Shown one piece after another: positions 20,550 through 29,231 of a stretch of DNA of 64,000 nucleotides. The DNA comes from Haliscomenobacter sp. (lineage in GTDB: Bacteria > Bacteroidota > Bacteroidia > Chitinophagales > Saprospiraceae): positions 1 through 64,000 of the forward strand of contig NZ_JADKCX010000028.1 of the NCBI RefSeq assembly GCF_016718685.1, written 5' to 3'. A program made the position numbers and the translations under genes. Position 1 is the first letter of the stretch, and each line of letters opens with the position of its first letter. The notes below the pieces were generated by a model that did no database searches, had not been told where the DNA came from, and was given only the letters and a program-made list of their open reading frames with translations.

Positions 20550-21157
20550 CATCCCTGCACCGCCTGCAACAATTCCATCCTGCCCCCTACCCCACATTTT
20601 GCAAAAATGTTCTTCACGTGCGTCCCGATGGTATTGATGCTCAAGAAGTGTTTTTCAGCGATTTGGCGATTGGTCAGGCAGGCCAGCAGGTCGGCAAATA
20701 CTTCCATTTCTTTGGTACTCAGTGGGTCGGCAAGTTTGGCATTGAATCGTTGTAAGTCATTGCTGGTCCGTGGATTGAGGCGGCTGTAGGTGTGCAGCGC
20801 AATTTCTAGGGTGCGGAACAACTCATCCTCTTCAAATGGTTTGACCAGATAGGCCATCGGGTAGGTTTCTTTGGCCCGATCCAAGGTGTTCCGGTCAGTA
20901 AATGAAGTAAGGTAAATGAAGGGCAGGTGGTATTTCTCCTGAATCACTTGCCCGATGGAAATCCCATCCGCCAGTCCGGCGCCAAGGTGCACGTCCAGAA
21001 TCACCAGATCCGCCTGGCGCTGGGCCAGCTTATCGAGGGCCATGGTGGGGTTGTAGGCAATGCCACAAACCGAATAATCAAGGTTGTTCAGGGCTGCTTC
21101 CAGATCGTGGGCGATGAGGGGTTCATCTTCAACAATCAGAATCGAAAACTTGCTCAT
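20546..21157 (-). CDS. Response regulator with LuxR-type HTH
   Basis: 203 residues. Receiver domain residues 1-120 with acidic pair EDE, phospho-acceptor Asp in LVILDVHLGAG, Thr/Ser in LTSFTD and Lys in YLVKPFEEDE. A GerE/LuxR HTH follows at 145-203 (LSTKEMEVFADLLACLTNRQ, INTIGTHVKNIFAKCG). It overlaps the preceding histidine kinase gene by 4 nt (ATGA type), so translation is probably coupled and the kinase is its partner. Confidence 0.9.
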   Translation of the reverse strand: MSKFSILIVEDEPLIAHDLEAALNNLDYSVCGIAYNPTMALDKLAQRQADLVILDVHLGAGLADGISIGQVIQEKYHLPFIYLTSFTDRNTLDRAKETYPMAYLVKPFEEDELFRTLEIALHTYSRLNPRTSNDLQRFNAKLADPLSTKEMEVFADLLACLTNRQIAEKHFLSINTIGTHVKNIFAKCGVGGRMELLQAVQGC

Positions 21158-23316
21158 GCTGCAGGGCTTGCATTGTGGTGAAGGGGAAAAATCAAACTGG
21201 CCATCGCTCCTTTTTCGGCATTGTTGATCTGTAGTGATCCGCCCAACTTCTGGGTGAATGCGTGGATCAAAGAAAAACCGATGGAGCGCGCGGTATTGGG
21301 TGCAAAATTAGGCGGAAATCCCACACCATTGTCTTCTACTTTGAGTTCCACTTGTTCGGCATTTCTGGTCAGGAAGATGCGTACTTCCCCTTTTTGTTCT
21401 GCGGGGAAAGCGTATTTGAGGGTATTGCTGATCAGTTCATTCAAAATCAGCCCCAGGGCGATCATGATATCGACGTTGAATTTGAGGGGTTGGATTTGCG
21501 CCACGAGTTGCACCCGCTCCTGGTCAATGTTGTAGGTGTGGAATAGATTTTCAGCAAGTTTAAGGAAATAGTCTTCGGTTTCCACCGTGCTGAAGTCGTT
21601 GTTTTGGTACAAGGTTTGATGAATGAGGGCCATGGAGCGAACCCGATCACGTCCTTCTCGCATGACTTTCAGGGCTACGGGGTCTTGAACCCCACGCGCC
21701 TGTAAATTGAGCAGCGAAGAAATGACCTGCATGTTGTTTTTGACCCGGTGGTGGATCTCTTTGAGCAACAATTCCTTTTCTTGCAGGGAAGCTTCCACCG
21801 CTTGTTTTGCCAAAGACAACTGAATGTTCTGCTTGCGCTTGTGGCGATAAATCCAGACGGAGGACAACAACAAGAACAATAATCCTCCCGCCATCAGCGC
21901 AGTACGCAATTGCGTTTGTTTGAGGCGTTGAGCCTTCTGTTGGTTCAAATCGTGCAAGTGCCCAATCGATTTGTCTTTTTTGGCTACCTCCCACTGTGCT
22001 TCGTGGTTACTGAGGCTACTGGCTCTGGAAACCGGATCCAATTGTTGTTGTAAGGCGTGTACTTTATCCAGATAAACAATGGCTTGTTCGTAGTTTTTCT
22101 TTTTGCGTTCGTTGGCGGCCAGAGTTTGGTACAAATCCAACAGGTAATTGAGGTTTTCAGATTTTTTTGCCCAAACCATGTTTTCCATCAACAACTCATC
22201 TGAAGCAGCAACAGCATCCTGGCTACTCAGAATTGCCGCTTCCATCAACTCGGTCTGCATTTCATTGTAGCGCTGAAAGATGGGTAAATTTAAGGCTTTC
22301 GCCAATTTAAGGGAGGCCAGTGCTTTTTCGTTTTGTCCTAACATGTGCTGTGCCTCTGCCAGTGACTTCAAACAACGGGCTTGCATCGCTTGATGCCGCT
22401 GTGGTTTGGGCAAACTTTTGAAGGCTTCTAGGGCTTTTTCCAAAACCAGGATCGCTGCAGTTCCTTTTTTTTCAGCCAACAAGGTGGTTCCTTCGTAATA
22501 CAAAAGTGTGGCTTTAGGAAATGGATTCGTACTGGTTTGGAGCAATTTTTGGGCCTGCCGCAGGTATTTCCTGGCGCGTTGCGGGTTCTCATTGTCCAAA
22601 AAAACATGGGAAATTCGCAGGTAAACCAATATTTCTCGTTCTGGGGCAGGGTGTTTTTCCAACAATTCCAAGCTTTGATGGTAATGGTACAACGCCGAAT
22701 CGGGTCGATTGATGTTGTTGTAACGCAGTCCCAACATCTGATAAAGTTTGTATTGCAACACCGGAAAATCGTGGCTTTTAGCCAAACTAAGACCCAGGTG
22801 CAAGTAATGAGCAACGCTATCCGGTTCCACTTTCCGGGTATAAATCTGGGCCATTTGAATGCAGGTCTCCACTTTTGCGCGGGGTTTGCCCAAGCGGAGA
22901 CACCAGGAAGCAAATTTCCGATAGTGCTGCATGGCCAGGGTATTTTGTTTTTTGATCAAATAAATCCGCGCGATTCCTTCATCCGTATTGGCAGCCAAGC
23001 GTTCATTGCCTTCCCTGCTGGCAATCCTCCGTGCCTCATGCAAATAAAACAGCGAACTGTCCAATTGATCTGTCTGAAAATAAACCTTTCCTAAAACCAA
23101 TAGAGACCCCGCATATTTGAGCCAATTTTGGTCTTTTTTGAATTTTTCACCCGCCACTTTCAGCTGTGAAATCGCCGCTAGAGGCCTGCCCATTTCAAGG
23201 CTATCCAGCGCTGTGGTGAAAATGGGATCCATATTGCGCAACAGCTCTCCTCTGGATTGCGCTTGCAGCCACAGTAATCCGAACATGCAACCAATTAACA
23301 TCAACAGTTTAGCCAT
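21154..23316 (-). CDS. TPR-containing sensor histidine kinase (HisKA_2 type)
   Basis: 720 residues. A signal peptide/membrane anchor (LLMLIGCMFGLLWLQAQ) is followed by tetratricopeptide-like repeats (about 30-430; LDSSLFYLHEARRIASREGN, NRPDSALYHYHQSLELLEKH), a single membrane helix (LRTALMAGGLLFLLLSSVWIY, about 480-500), the HisKA_2 phospho-acceptor LLKEIHHRVKNNMQVISSLL and an HATPase domain with N-box LILNELISNTLKYAFP and G-box VEDNGVGFPPNFA. The extracytoplasmic TPR sensor with a cytoplasmic kinase is a common Bacteroidota design. The signal is unknown. It is in an operon with the response regulator. Confidence 0.9.
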   Translation of the reverse strand: MAKLLMLIGCMFGLLWLQAQSRGELLRNMDPIFTTALDSLEMGRPLAAISQLKVAGEKFKKDQNWLKYAGSLLVLGKVYFQTDQLDSSLFYLHEARRIASREGNERLAANTDEGIARIYLIKKQNTLAMQHYRKFASWCLRLGKPRAKVETCIQMAQIYTRKVEPDSVAHYLHLGLSLAKSHDFPVLQYKLYQMLGLRYNNINRPDSALYHYHQSLELLEKHPAPEREILVYLRISHVFLDNENPQRARKYLRQAQKLLQTSTNPFPKATLLYYEGTTLLAEKKGTAAILVLEKALEAFKSLPKPQRHQAMQARCLKSLAEAQHMLGQNEKALASLKLAKALNLPIFQRYNEMQTELMEAAILSSQDAVAASDELLMENMVWAKKSENLNYLLDLYQTLAANERKKKNYEQAIVYLDKVHALQQQLDPVSRASSLSNHEAQWEVAKKDKSIGHLHDLNQQKAQRLKQTQLRTALMAGGLLFLLLSSVWIYRHKRKQNIQLSLAKQAVEASLQEKELLLKEIHHRVKNNMQVISSLLNLQARGVQDPVALKVMREGRDRVRSMALIHQTLYQNNDFSTVETEDYFLKLAENLFHTYNIDQERVQLVAQIQPLKFNVDIMIALGLILNELISNTLKYAFPAEQKGEVRIFLTRNAEQVELKVEDNGVGFPPNFAPNTARSIGFSLIHAFTQKLGGSLQINNAEKGAMASLIFPLHHNASPAA

Positions 23317-23732
23317 AGCTGAGATAAATATTGATAAAATTAGTCCTTGTATCCATAATGAGAAAATTAAACTTAAACATATGCGTTAATTGTATTGTCT
23401 TCTCGCCTGAAAAATCTATCGATGCCACGGCAAACGCAAGATAAGGCTTTTACATTTGTCTTCCGTTTGCTCTCTAAAAACTACCGTTAAATAATGGCAA
23501 CTCATCAAAATATTGCTATTCACGGAGTTGAATGCTAGGTTTTTTGTAAAACTTTACTTACTTTTGACAAAGATTTTCATTTCCCCTCTAGGCAACTGTA
23601 CTTATTTATCGTTCAGGCTAATACAAATCGTATCTGTTCAGGGCTATTTGTTCCCGAAACCTTCAATTAACACACTGTAATCTAACCTTGAATCATAGTC
23701 CCCCATGAACAGGGAAGGCAAAGCGACAAACT
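23317..23732. other. Divergent intergenic region with a possible promoter
   Basis: About 415 bp between the divergent histidine kinase and BNR-repeat genes. A TACTTTTG box (23559-23566) could drive the BNR gene, leaving a leader of about 160 nt. No other feature was recognised. Confidence 0.4.
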
Positions 23733-26700
23733 ATGAGAAGATTACTCGTAGCCGGCATTGCAATAGTATTGATTTTGCACTGTTCCCAGATTGTGTCGGC
23801 TCAAAACAAGTACCAAGGCTTTGGAGGGGCAAACCGCCCCTTTCATGCCGCATTTTTTCAAGCGCTCAAATGGCGTAGCATTGGTCCTTTCCAAGGCGGT
23901 CGTAGTGTTGTTGCTATTGGTCTACCTAACAATCCAATGGTATATTATTTTGGCTCAACTGGTGGTGGTCTTTGGAAAACCGAAGACGGGGGCTGGAGTT
24001 GGCAAAACACCTCCGATGGTTTTTTCCAAAGTGGCTCGGTTGGTGCCATTGCCATTGCTGCTTCAGACCCGAATGTACTTTATGTGGGTATGGGCGAACA
24101 CGCCGTAAGGGGTGTCATGACTTCTTCAGGAGATGGTGTATACAAATCAACTGATGGTGGAAAAACCTGGGAACATACGGGCCTGGTTCAATCTGAACAC
24201 ATTGCGGAAATCTGCATCCACCCACAAAATCCGGATTTAGTATACGTAGCCGTTCAGGGCGCGTTGTATAAAAACTGCAAAGAACGAGGCATTTATCAAT
24301 CTCAGGACGGTGGAAAAACCTGGAAAAACATCCTCTTCATTAATCCAAGCTCAGGAGCTACTGATTTGTGTATAGACCCGCAAAATCCCCGGGTACTTTA
24401 CGCCGCGATGTGGGATCACCAGCGCTCGCCCTGGTACATCCGTAGTGGAGGAGAAGGCTCGGGTTTGTACAAATCTACCGACGCGGGAGAAACCTGGAAA
24501 AAACTTTCCGATGGTTTGCCAGAGAGCATAGGAAAAGCGGGGATATGTATCTCCCCCGTGAATTCCGAACGTTTGTATGCGGTCATAGAAGCCAAAAACG
24601 GGGGCGTTTACCGCTCAGATGACGCAGGAGAAACCTGGAAGCAAGTCAATAAAGATCGCCAGACCTTTGCTCGGGCCTGGTATTTCAATGAAATTGTTCC
24701 TGATCCCAAAAATCAGGAGATCGTGTATGTACTGAATATTCCTTTGCTCAAATCCATGGATGGAGGGAAAACCTTTAGCAACATCGCCAATCCCCATGCC
24801 GATCAACACGATTTGTGGATCAACCCCAACAACCCCCAAAACATGATCCTGGCCAATGACGGTGGAGCCTGTATCAGTTACAACGGCGGAAAATCATGGA
24901 CTTCTCAAAACAACCAACCTACTGGTCAATTTTACCGGATCACTACCGACAATAGTTTTCCCTACCAAATTTATAGTGCCCAACAAGACTATGGAGCCAT
25001 GGGCATCCCCAGCAGAGTCAGTGGATCGGGCGTATTGGGCAACAACTGGTACCAGGTTGCGGGTGGAGAGAGTGCTTTTTTAGCCCTGGATCCAAACAAC
25101 CCGGAATCGGTTTACGGTACCAATTATCAAGGCAACATCAGTGCCTGGCATCGGCCTTCGGAAACCAGCAAAGACATTATGGCGTATCCGGAAATTGCGC
25201 TGGCTACCCATCCGCGTGACCTGAAATACCGTTTCAACTGGAATGCCCCATTGGTGGTTTCCCCTCAAAACCCCAAAATACTCTACCACGGCGCCCAAAA
25301 AATACTTAAAACCGAAAATGGCGGGATCAATTGGGTCCCAATTAGCCCTGATTTAACCCGAAACGATCCTGAACACCAGGGTGATGGCGGTGGCCCTTTT
25401 TTGAATGAAGGTGCTGGTGCTGAAAATTACAACACCATCAGCTACATTGCCCCTTCTCCACACCAAGAAGGAGTACTTTGGGTTGGCACCGACGACGGCA
25501 GGGTGCACCTAACGCGCAATGGTGGTGAGACTTGGGAAGACCGAACGCCAAAAGGCCTTCCCGAGTCTCTGATCAATTCGATCGAGGTATCGCCCCACGA
25601 ACCAGCAACCGTATATGTTGTGGCTTGCCGTTTTCGTTTTGGCGACAAACACCCTTATGTTTACCGCAGCAGAGATTATGGGCGTTCCTGGGAAAAAATC
25701 ATTTCGGGATTTGGTTTGAATGATTTTGTGCGGGTAGTTCGAGAAGATCCCGGCCAAAAGGATATTCTGTACGCCGGCACCGAGTCCAGTTTCTTCATGT
25801 CCATCAATGGTGGAGAGTATTGGCACCCCTTTCAACTCAACATGCCGGTATGCCCCATCACCGATTTGAAAATCCACCAAAATGATTTGATTGCTTCAAC
25901 CGCAGGTCGTGGCATTTGGATCCTTGATGACATCGCCTGTTTTCACCATACTAAAGCCATTGTCGGCAAAACCGGGATTACCTTAAGTCCTCCGCACGAA
26001 GCATACCGCTATGCCAGTGAACAAAATGAAGACCCAACCCTTGCCTCCAGTCCTAGCAATGGGGCTGAAGGGATGATCATCAGTTTTATTTTACCCGAAG
26101 AAATAGACAGTCTGGCCCTGGAAATCCACAATGCCAAGGGTCAGGTAGTTCGCCGCTATACCAGTTGGGTAGACACCATGCACATGAACACCAATGCCGC
26201 ATTGGGTCAGCCTATCTTACCTGCGCAAAAAGGGCTGAACCGCCTGGTTTGGGATTTGCGCCGCAGTATGTTACCGGGTATCCCTGAACTGTTCATCATG
26301 GGAGACCTGCGGGGCAGTATGGTCCCTCCTGGCAATTATACCATCGTACTGTGTGGGCCTACCGATACCATCAAAGCCGTTGCTAAAGTATTGGCTAACC
26401 CAAAAGTACCAGGCACGCAAGAAGAGTTTGAACTGCAAAGCATCAATCTCCAAGAAATGGAAACCACCATTCGGGAAATGCACAAAACGATCAGCAACCG
26501 CCGGGAATGGCGCAACTGGTTGGATGGTTTGCTCGCCTTATACGAAAATTCAGCGGAACACGAAGACATGTTGAAAACTGCCCGCGACATCATTGCAAAA
26601 ATAAACTCATGGGAAGAAGGGCTCACCCAGCCCGCTCAACAAGGTACCCAAGATGCCATCGTCTTCAAACATGGCCTTCATTCTGAGTTGTTGGACCTCA

Positions 26701-26891
26701 AGACCCGCACCGATGCCATTGATCCGCGCCTTACCCAGGGTACTACCGATCGTTTCAACGACATCCGTAAAATTTGGTACCGCAAAAAGCCCGCCAACGA
26801 AGCAATCAACCAGGCGATGCTCAGCTTTATGAGTAGTTTTAAAGAAAAGGAAATGGCGCCGTTGTTTGCGCCGCCGACGAATACGTATTAG
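23733..26891 (+). CDS. Secreted BNR/sortilin-like beta-propeller protein
   Basis: 1052 residues with a signal peptide (LLVAGIAIVLILHCSQIVSAQ). Residues about 40-740 carry repeated Asp-box/BNR motifs of the S-x-D-x-G-x-x-W type (STDGGKTWEHTGL, SQDGGKTWKNI, STDAGETWKKL, SDDAGETWKQV, TRNGGETWEDR, SRDYGRSWEKI), indicating one or two beta-propellers as in VPS10/sortilin and exo-alpha-sialidase-like proteins. The C-terminal 300 residues hold a beta domain (NYTIVLCGPTDTI) and an alpha-helical tail (IREMHKTISNRREWRNWLDG). No catalytic residues could be assigned, so hydrolase activity is not claimed. There is no T9SS sorting domain. The hairpin at 26891 begins at its stop codon. Confidence 0.85.
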   Translation: MRRLLVAGIAIVLILHCSQIVSAQNKYQGFGGANRPFHAAFFQALKWRSIGPFQGGRSVVAIGLPNNPMVYYFGSTGGGLWKTEDGGWSWQNTSDGFFQSGSVGAIAIAASDPNVLYVGMGEHAVRGVMTSSGDGVYKSTDGGKTWEHTGLVQSEHIAEICIHPQNPDLVYVAVQGALYKNCKERGIYQSQDGGKTWKNILFINPSSGATDLCIDPQNPRVLYAAMWDHQRSPWYIRSGGEGSGLYKSTDAGETWKKLSDGLPESIGKAGICISPVNSERLYAVIEAKNGGVYRSDDAGETWKQVNKDRQTFARAWYFNEIVPDPKNQEIVYVLNIPLLKSMDGGKTFSNIANPHADQHDLWINPNNPQNMILANDGGACISYNGGKSWTSQNNQPTGQFYRITTDNSFPYQIYSAQQDYGAMGIPSRVSGSGVLGNNWYQVAGGESAFLALDPNNPESVYGTNYQGNISAWHRPSETSKDIMAYPEIALATHPRDLKYRFNWNAPLVVSPQNPKILYHGAQKILKTENGGINWVPISPDLTRNDPEHQGDGGGPFLNEGAGAENYNTISYIAPSPHQEGVLWVGTDDGRVHLTRNGGETWEDRTPKGLPESLINSIEVSPHEPATVYVVACRFRFGDKHPYVYRSRDYGRSWEKIISGFGLNDFVRVVREDPGQKDILYAGTESSFFMSINGGEYWHPFQLNMPVCPITDLKIHQNDLIASTAGRGIWILDDIACFHHTKAIVGKTGITLSPPHEAYRYASEQNEDPTLASSPSNGAEGMIISFILPEEIDSLALEIHNAKGQVVRRYTSWVDTMHMNTNAALGQPILPAQKGLNRLVWDLRRSMLPGIPELFIMGDLRGSMVPPGNYTIVLCGPTDTIKAVAKVLANPKVPGTQEEFELQSINLQEMETTIREMHKTISNRREWRNWLDGLLALYENSAEHEDMLKTARDIIAKINSWEEGLTQPAQQGTQDAIVFKHGLHSELLDLKTRTDAIDPRLTQGTTDRFNDIRKIWYRKKPANEAINQAMLSFMSSFKEKEMAPLFAPPTNTY

Positions 26892-26983
26892 GGTTCGACG
26901 TTCGAGGGTTCGGGGGTTTGGGGAAGGTTTTTTGAAAACTATTGAACTTCGAACCCCGGAACCTTCGAACCTTCGAACCTTTT
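26891..26983. repeat. Iterated GGTTCGAGG/CCTTCGAACC inverted-repeat hairpin
   Basis: Left arm 26891-26930 (units GGGTTCGACG, TTCGAGGG, TTCGGGGG). Right arm 26946-26983 (units CTTCGAACC three times). The unit is the same as in the 10947-11088 element. The left arm starts at the last base of the BNR gene stop codon; the right arm runs into the promoter-like TACCTTCG of the next small gene. Confidence 0.8.
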
Positions 26984-27018
26984 TCTTTACCTTCGCGCCG
27001 TACTAAAAACATTGAACG

Positions 27019-27174
27019 ATGGAAGCTGCAAATAACTCTACAACTAAAGATTGGTTGCTTTTTTTGATCTCTTTGGTCGCAATGATCATTTTGTTTGCGG
27101 TAGCTGACGAGTGGTTCTGGTTGGCGCTACCCTTTGTATTGACTTTCTTCGTACGGGCCCTTCGGGTAATTTAG
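27019..27174 (+). CDS. Small two-helix membrane protein
   Basis: 51 residues (MEAANNSTTKDWLLFLISLV to VRALRVI). The hydrophobic stretches WLLFLISLVAMIILFAVA and WFWLALPFVLTFFV suggest two membrane segments. A TACCTTCG box at 26989-26996 is a plausible variant -7 element. I do not recognise the family. Confidence rests on the ATG context, the upstream box and the membrane-protein composition. Confidence 0.55.
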   Translation: MEAANNSTTKDWLLFLISLVAMIILFAVADEWFWLALPFVLTFFVRALRVI

Positions 27175-27187
27175 TCAGTGTTAAGCC

Positions 27188-27231
27188 GAGACGCGATGTA
27201 TCATCACGTAGGATGTGATGCATCGCGTCTC
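27188..27231. repeat. GAGACGCGATG palindromic hairpin
   Basis: GAGACGCGATG with ATCATCAC (27188-27207) is followed by GTGATGCATCGCGTCTC (27215-27231), an inverted repeat with a 3-nt internal difference. It sits between the 3' ends of the small membrane gene and rluF, where it could act as a bidirectional terminator or be a REP-like element. Confidence 0.75.
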
Positions 27232-27241
27232 CCTGACAAAC

Positions 27242-27961
27242 TCATTCGTAACTGTTGGTACTCTCTTCCAGCAGTGCTTCTATTTCCTGAATTTCTGCTT
27301 CGCTAAAATAGCGCCATTTACCCGGTGCCAAGTCGTCCAATTTGATGGACATAATGCGGATACGTTTCAACTTCTTCACTTCATACCCCATGTATTCACA
27401 CATGCGGCGAATCTGACGATTCAGGCCTTGGGTCAGGATAATGCGAAAAGTAGATTGACCCTTTTGTTCCACCACACATTTTTTGGTGGTGGTGCCTAAA
27501 ATGGGGATACCATTGCTCATACGGCGAATAAAATCCGGAGCCAAGGGTTTGTCTACCACCACAATGTACTCTTTCTCGTGCCCATTGCGGGAGCGCAGGA
27601 TTTTGTTGACGATATCACCATCGTTGGTCAAAAAAATGAGGCCTTCGGAATCCTTGTCCAATCGGCCAATTGGAAAAATCCGTTGAGGATGGTTGATGTA
27701 CGCGATTACGTTGGTTCTGTCGCGGAGATCGGTGGTACAAGTCAAACCTTTGGGCTTGTGAAAAGCGAGGTAAATGCGCTTGGGGTTACTGCGCAGGGGC
27801 TTCCCATTCAACAAAACGGTATCTCCTGATGCGACCCGATTGCCTTTTACCGCTACGACTCCATTCAGGGTCACCCGACCAGCTTCGATGAGCTTATCTG
27901 CCTCTCTTCGGGAGCAAATTCCCGTTTCCGAGATGTATTTGTTTAAACTAATCGAGTCCAT
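27242..27961 (-). CDS. rluF: 23S rRNA pseudouridine synthase, RluF/RsuA family
   Basis: 239 residues. N-terminal S4 RNA-binding domain (SLNKYISETGICSRREADKL, residues 4-50), then the RsuA-type catalytic domain with the Asp in FPIGRLDKDSEGLIFLTNDG and the C-terminal motif GLNRQIRRMCEYMGYEVKKL. The family isomerises uridine in rRNA; YVKKLKR-type C-termini and LNKYISETG are typical of RluF, so position-specific function (U2604-type) is inferred. Upstream of a small thioredoxin-like pair on the same strand, 12 nt from its neighbour. Confidence 0.88.
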   Translation of the reverse strand: MDSISLNKYISETGICSRREADKLIEAGRVTLNGVVAVKGNRVASGDTVLLNGKPLRSNPKRIYLAFHKPKGLTCTTDLRDRTNVIAYINHPQRIFPIGRLDKDSEGLIFLTNDGDIVNKILRSRNGHEKEYIVVVDKPLAPDFIRRMSNGIPILGTTTKKCVVEQKGQSTFRIILTQGLNRQIRRMCEYMGYEVKKLKRIRIMSIKLDDLAPGKWRYFSEAEIQEIEALLEESTNSYE

Positions 27962-27973
27962 TGATGGTGTTGG

Positions 27974-28591
27974 CTATTTCTTCACTTTGATCATACACCC
28001 AACCGCTTTGGTCAGGCTGGGGTCGGGTTCATTGCCTTTTTCCACGGCGGCAATGGCTTCTTCCACATACCGGCGGGTAATGAGTGATTCATCGTCGGCG
28101 TTGTCGTCGATGGCACCAATATAGCGCACTTTCCGGTCTTTATCGAGTAAAAAGACATGGGGTGTACGAGCTGCTCCGTAAGCAGGAAATACTTTTTGGC
28201 CCTCATCCAAGAGGTACTCAAAGGGATACTTCTTTTGTTTCGCGCGTTCGGTCATGCGGTCAAAACCGTCACCGGGTTGCACCGAAGGATCGTTGGGCAT
28301 AATGGCCACCACTGGCCAGCCCATGGGTTCCATTTTGTTGTGCAAATCAATGATGCGTTGCTCGTATGCCTGTGCATAAGGACAGGTATTGCAGGTAAAG
28401 ACCACAATATACCCTTTAGCGGTTTTATAGTCTTTGAGGGTGACCATTTTTCCACTGGTACTTTTCAACTGAAAGTCAGGAGCGATGTCCCCTACTTTTA
28501 GGCCCGTCACCGGAGATAATTGAGGAAAAGAGAACAAAAGGAAAAGGACACTTGCGAAAAATCCAATTCCCAATCCAGTTTTTGTTTTCAT
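27974..28591 (-). CDS. AhpC/TSA thioredoxin-fold protein with CxxC
   Basis: 205 residues. N-terminal hydrophobic anchor/signal (GLGIGFFASVLFLLFSFPQL), then a thioredoxin-like domain: VGDIAPDFQLKSTSGKMVTL, YIVVFTCNTCPYAQAYEQRI (CNTC in the redox position) and ARTPHVFLLDKDRKVRYIGA with the cis-Pro. It is probably an envelope-facing thiol-disulfide or peroxiredoxin-like protein; the partner is unknown. Its start codon is 1 nt after the stop of the TlpA-like gene, so the two form an operon. Confidence 0.85.
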   Translation of the reverse strand: MKTKTGLGIGFFASVLFLLFSFPQLSPVTGLKVGDIAPDFQLKSTSGKMVTLKDYKTAKGYIVVFTCNTCPYAQAYEQRIIDLHNKMEPMGWPVVAIMPNDPSVQPGDGFDRMTERAKQKKYPFEYLLDEGQKVFPAYGAARTPHVFLLDKDRKVRYIGAIDDNADDESLITRRYVEEAIAAVEKGNEPDPSLTKAVGCMIKVKK

Positions 28592-28592
28592 C

Positions 28593-29138
28593 TCAGTCGA
28601 ATTTGAATAATGTTGTAATTTTATCCATTATGACGAAGGATTTAGTTTTTGGGGTCAAAAAACCAAGCACAAATTGCTGAAGTTCTTCAAAATCATCAAA
28701 TTCTCCTTCTTTAAACGTGCGTACATCACCCCGGTACACCAAAGTAGCAGGCAAAGCCCCACTCCAACTGGAATCTATTTTATCAATCCATAGCTGTTGC
28801 CGGCTGTCTACTAACGCGGCTACTGAAGCTGAAAATTGTCTCTGGGCTAAAAAAGGTTTCAATTTGGTTTCCAAATCTTTGCGGAAGTCCAAACTCACCA
28901 AAATAATTTTGACCTTTCGCTGTGCCAAACTACGGTTTAACTGCTCGAAATAAGGCAATTCTTTTACGCATGGCCCACACCAAGTCGCCCAAAAATTGAT
29001 CACGTACGTGGTATCCGTCTGGGTTCGCTCGAGTAAAGGTGCGAAATCGTCAAATGATTCAAATACTTGTTGTGCTTTCAGGCTACCCAAGCCCGTCGTG
29101 AGGACAAGTAACAACCATATCTTTTGCATAAGCAGCAA
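28593..29138 (-). CDS. TlpA-like thiol-disulfide oxidoreductase
   Basis: 181 residues, or 178 from the internal ATG at 29129. Signal peptide (MQKIWLLLVLTTGLGSLKAQ) followed by a thioredoxin fold with the active site NFWATWCGPCVKELPYFEQL and cis-Pro in SGALPATLVY. This is a periplasmic reductase in family terms. It is the promoter-proximal gene of the pair with the CNTC protein. The iterated hairpin at 29148-29226 lies immediately upstream of its start. Confidence 0.88.
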   Translation of the reverse strand: MLLMQKIWLLLVLTTGLGSLKAQQVFESFDDFAPLLERTQTDTTYVINFWATWCGPCVKELPYFEQLNRSLAQRKVKIILVSLDFRKDLETKLKPFLAQRQFSASVAALVDSRQQLWIDKIDSSWSGALPATLVYRGDVRTFKEGEFDDFEELQQFVLGFLTPKTKSFVIMDKITTLFKFD

Positions 29139-29147
29139 TTTAATTTA

Positions 29148-29226
29148 TGTTGATGAAGGTTGAAGGTTTATAGCGGTTGATAACGCTAACCTCAACATTC
29201 ATCAACCCAGATCAACCTTCATCAAC
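29148..29226. repeat. Iterated GTTGATGAAGG inverted-repeat hairpin
   Basis: Left arm 29148-29168 (TGTTGATGAAGGTTGAAGGTT); the right side (about 29187-29226) holds AACCTCAACATTCATCAACC and ATCAACCTTCATCAACC. The inner stem AGCGGTTGATAACGCT forms its own hairpin. It is located at the 3' end of manA and just upstream of the TlpA-like start. Confidence 0.75.
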
Positions 29227-29231
29227 CTCAC

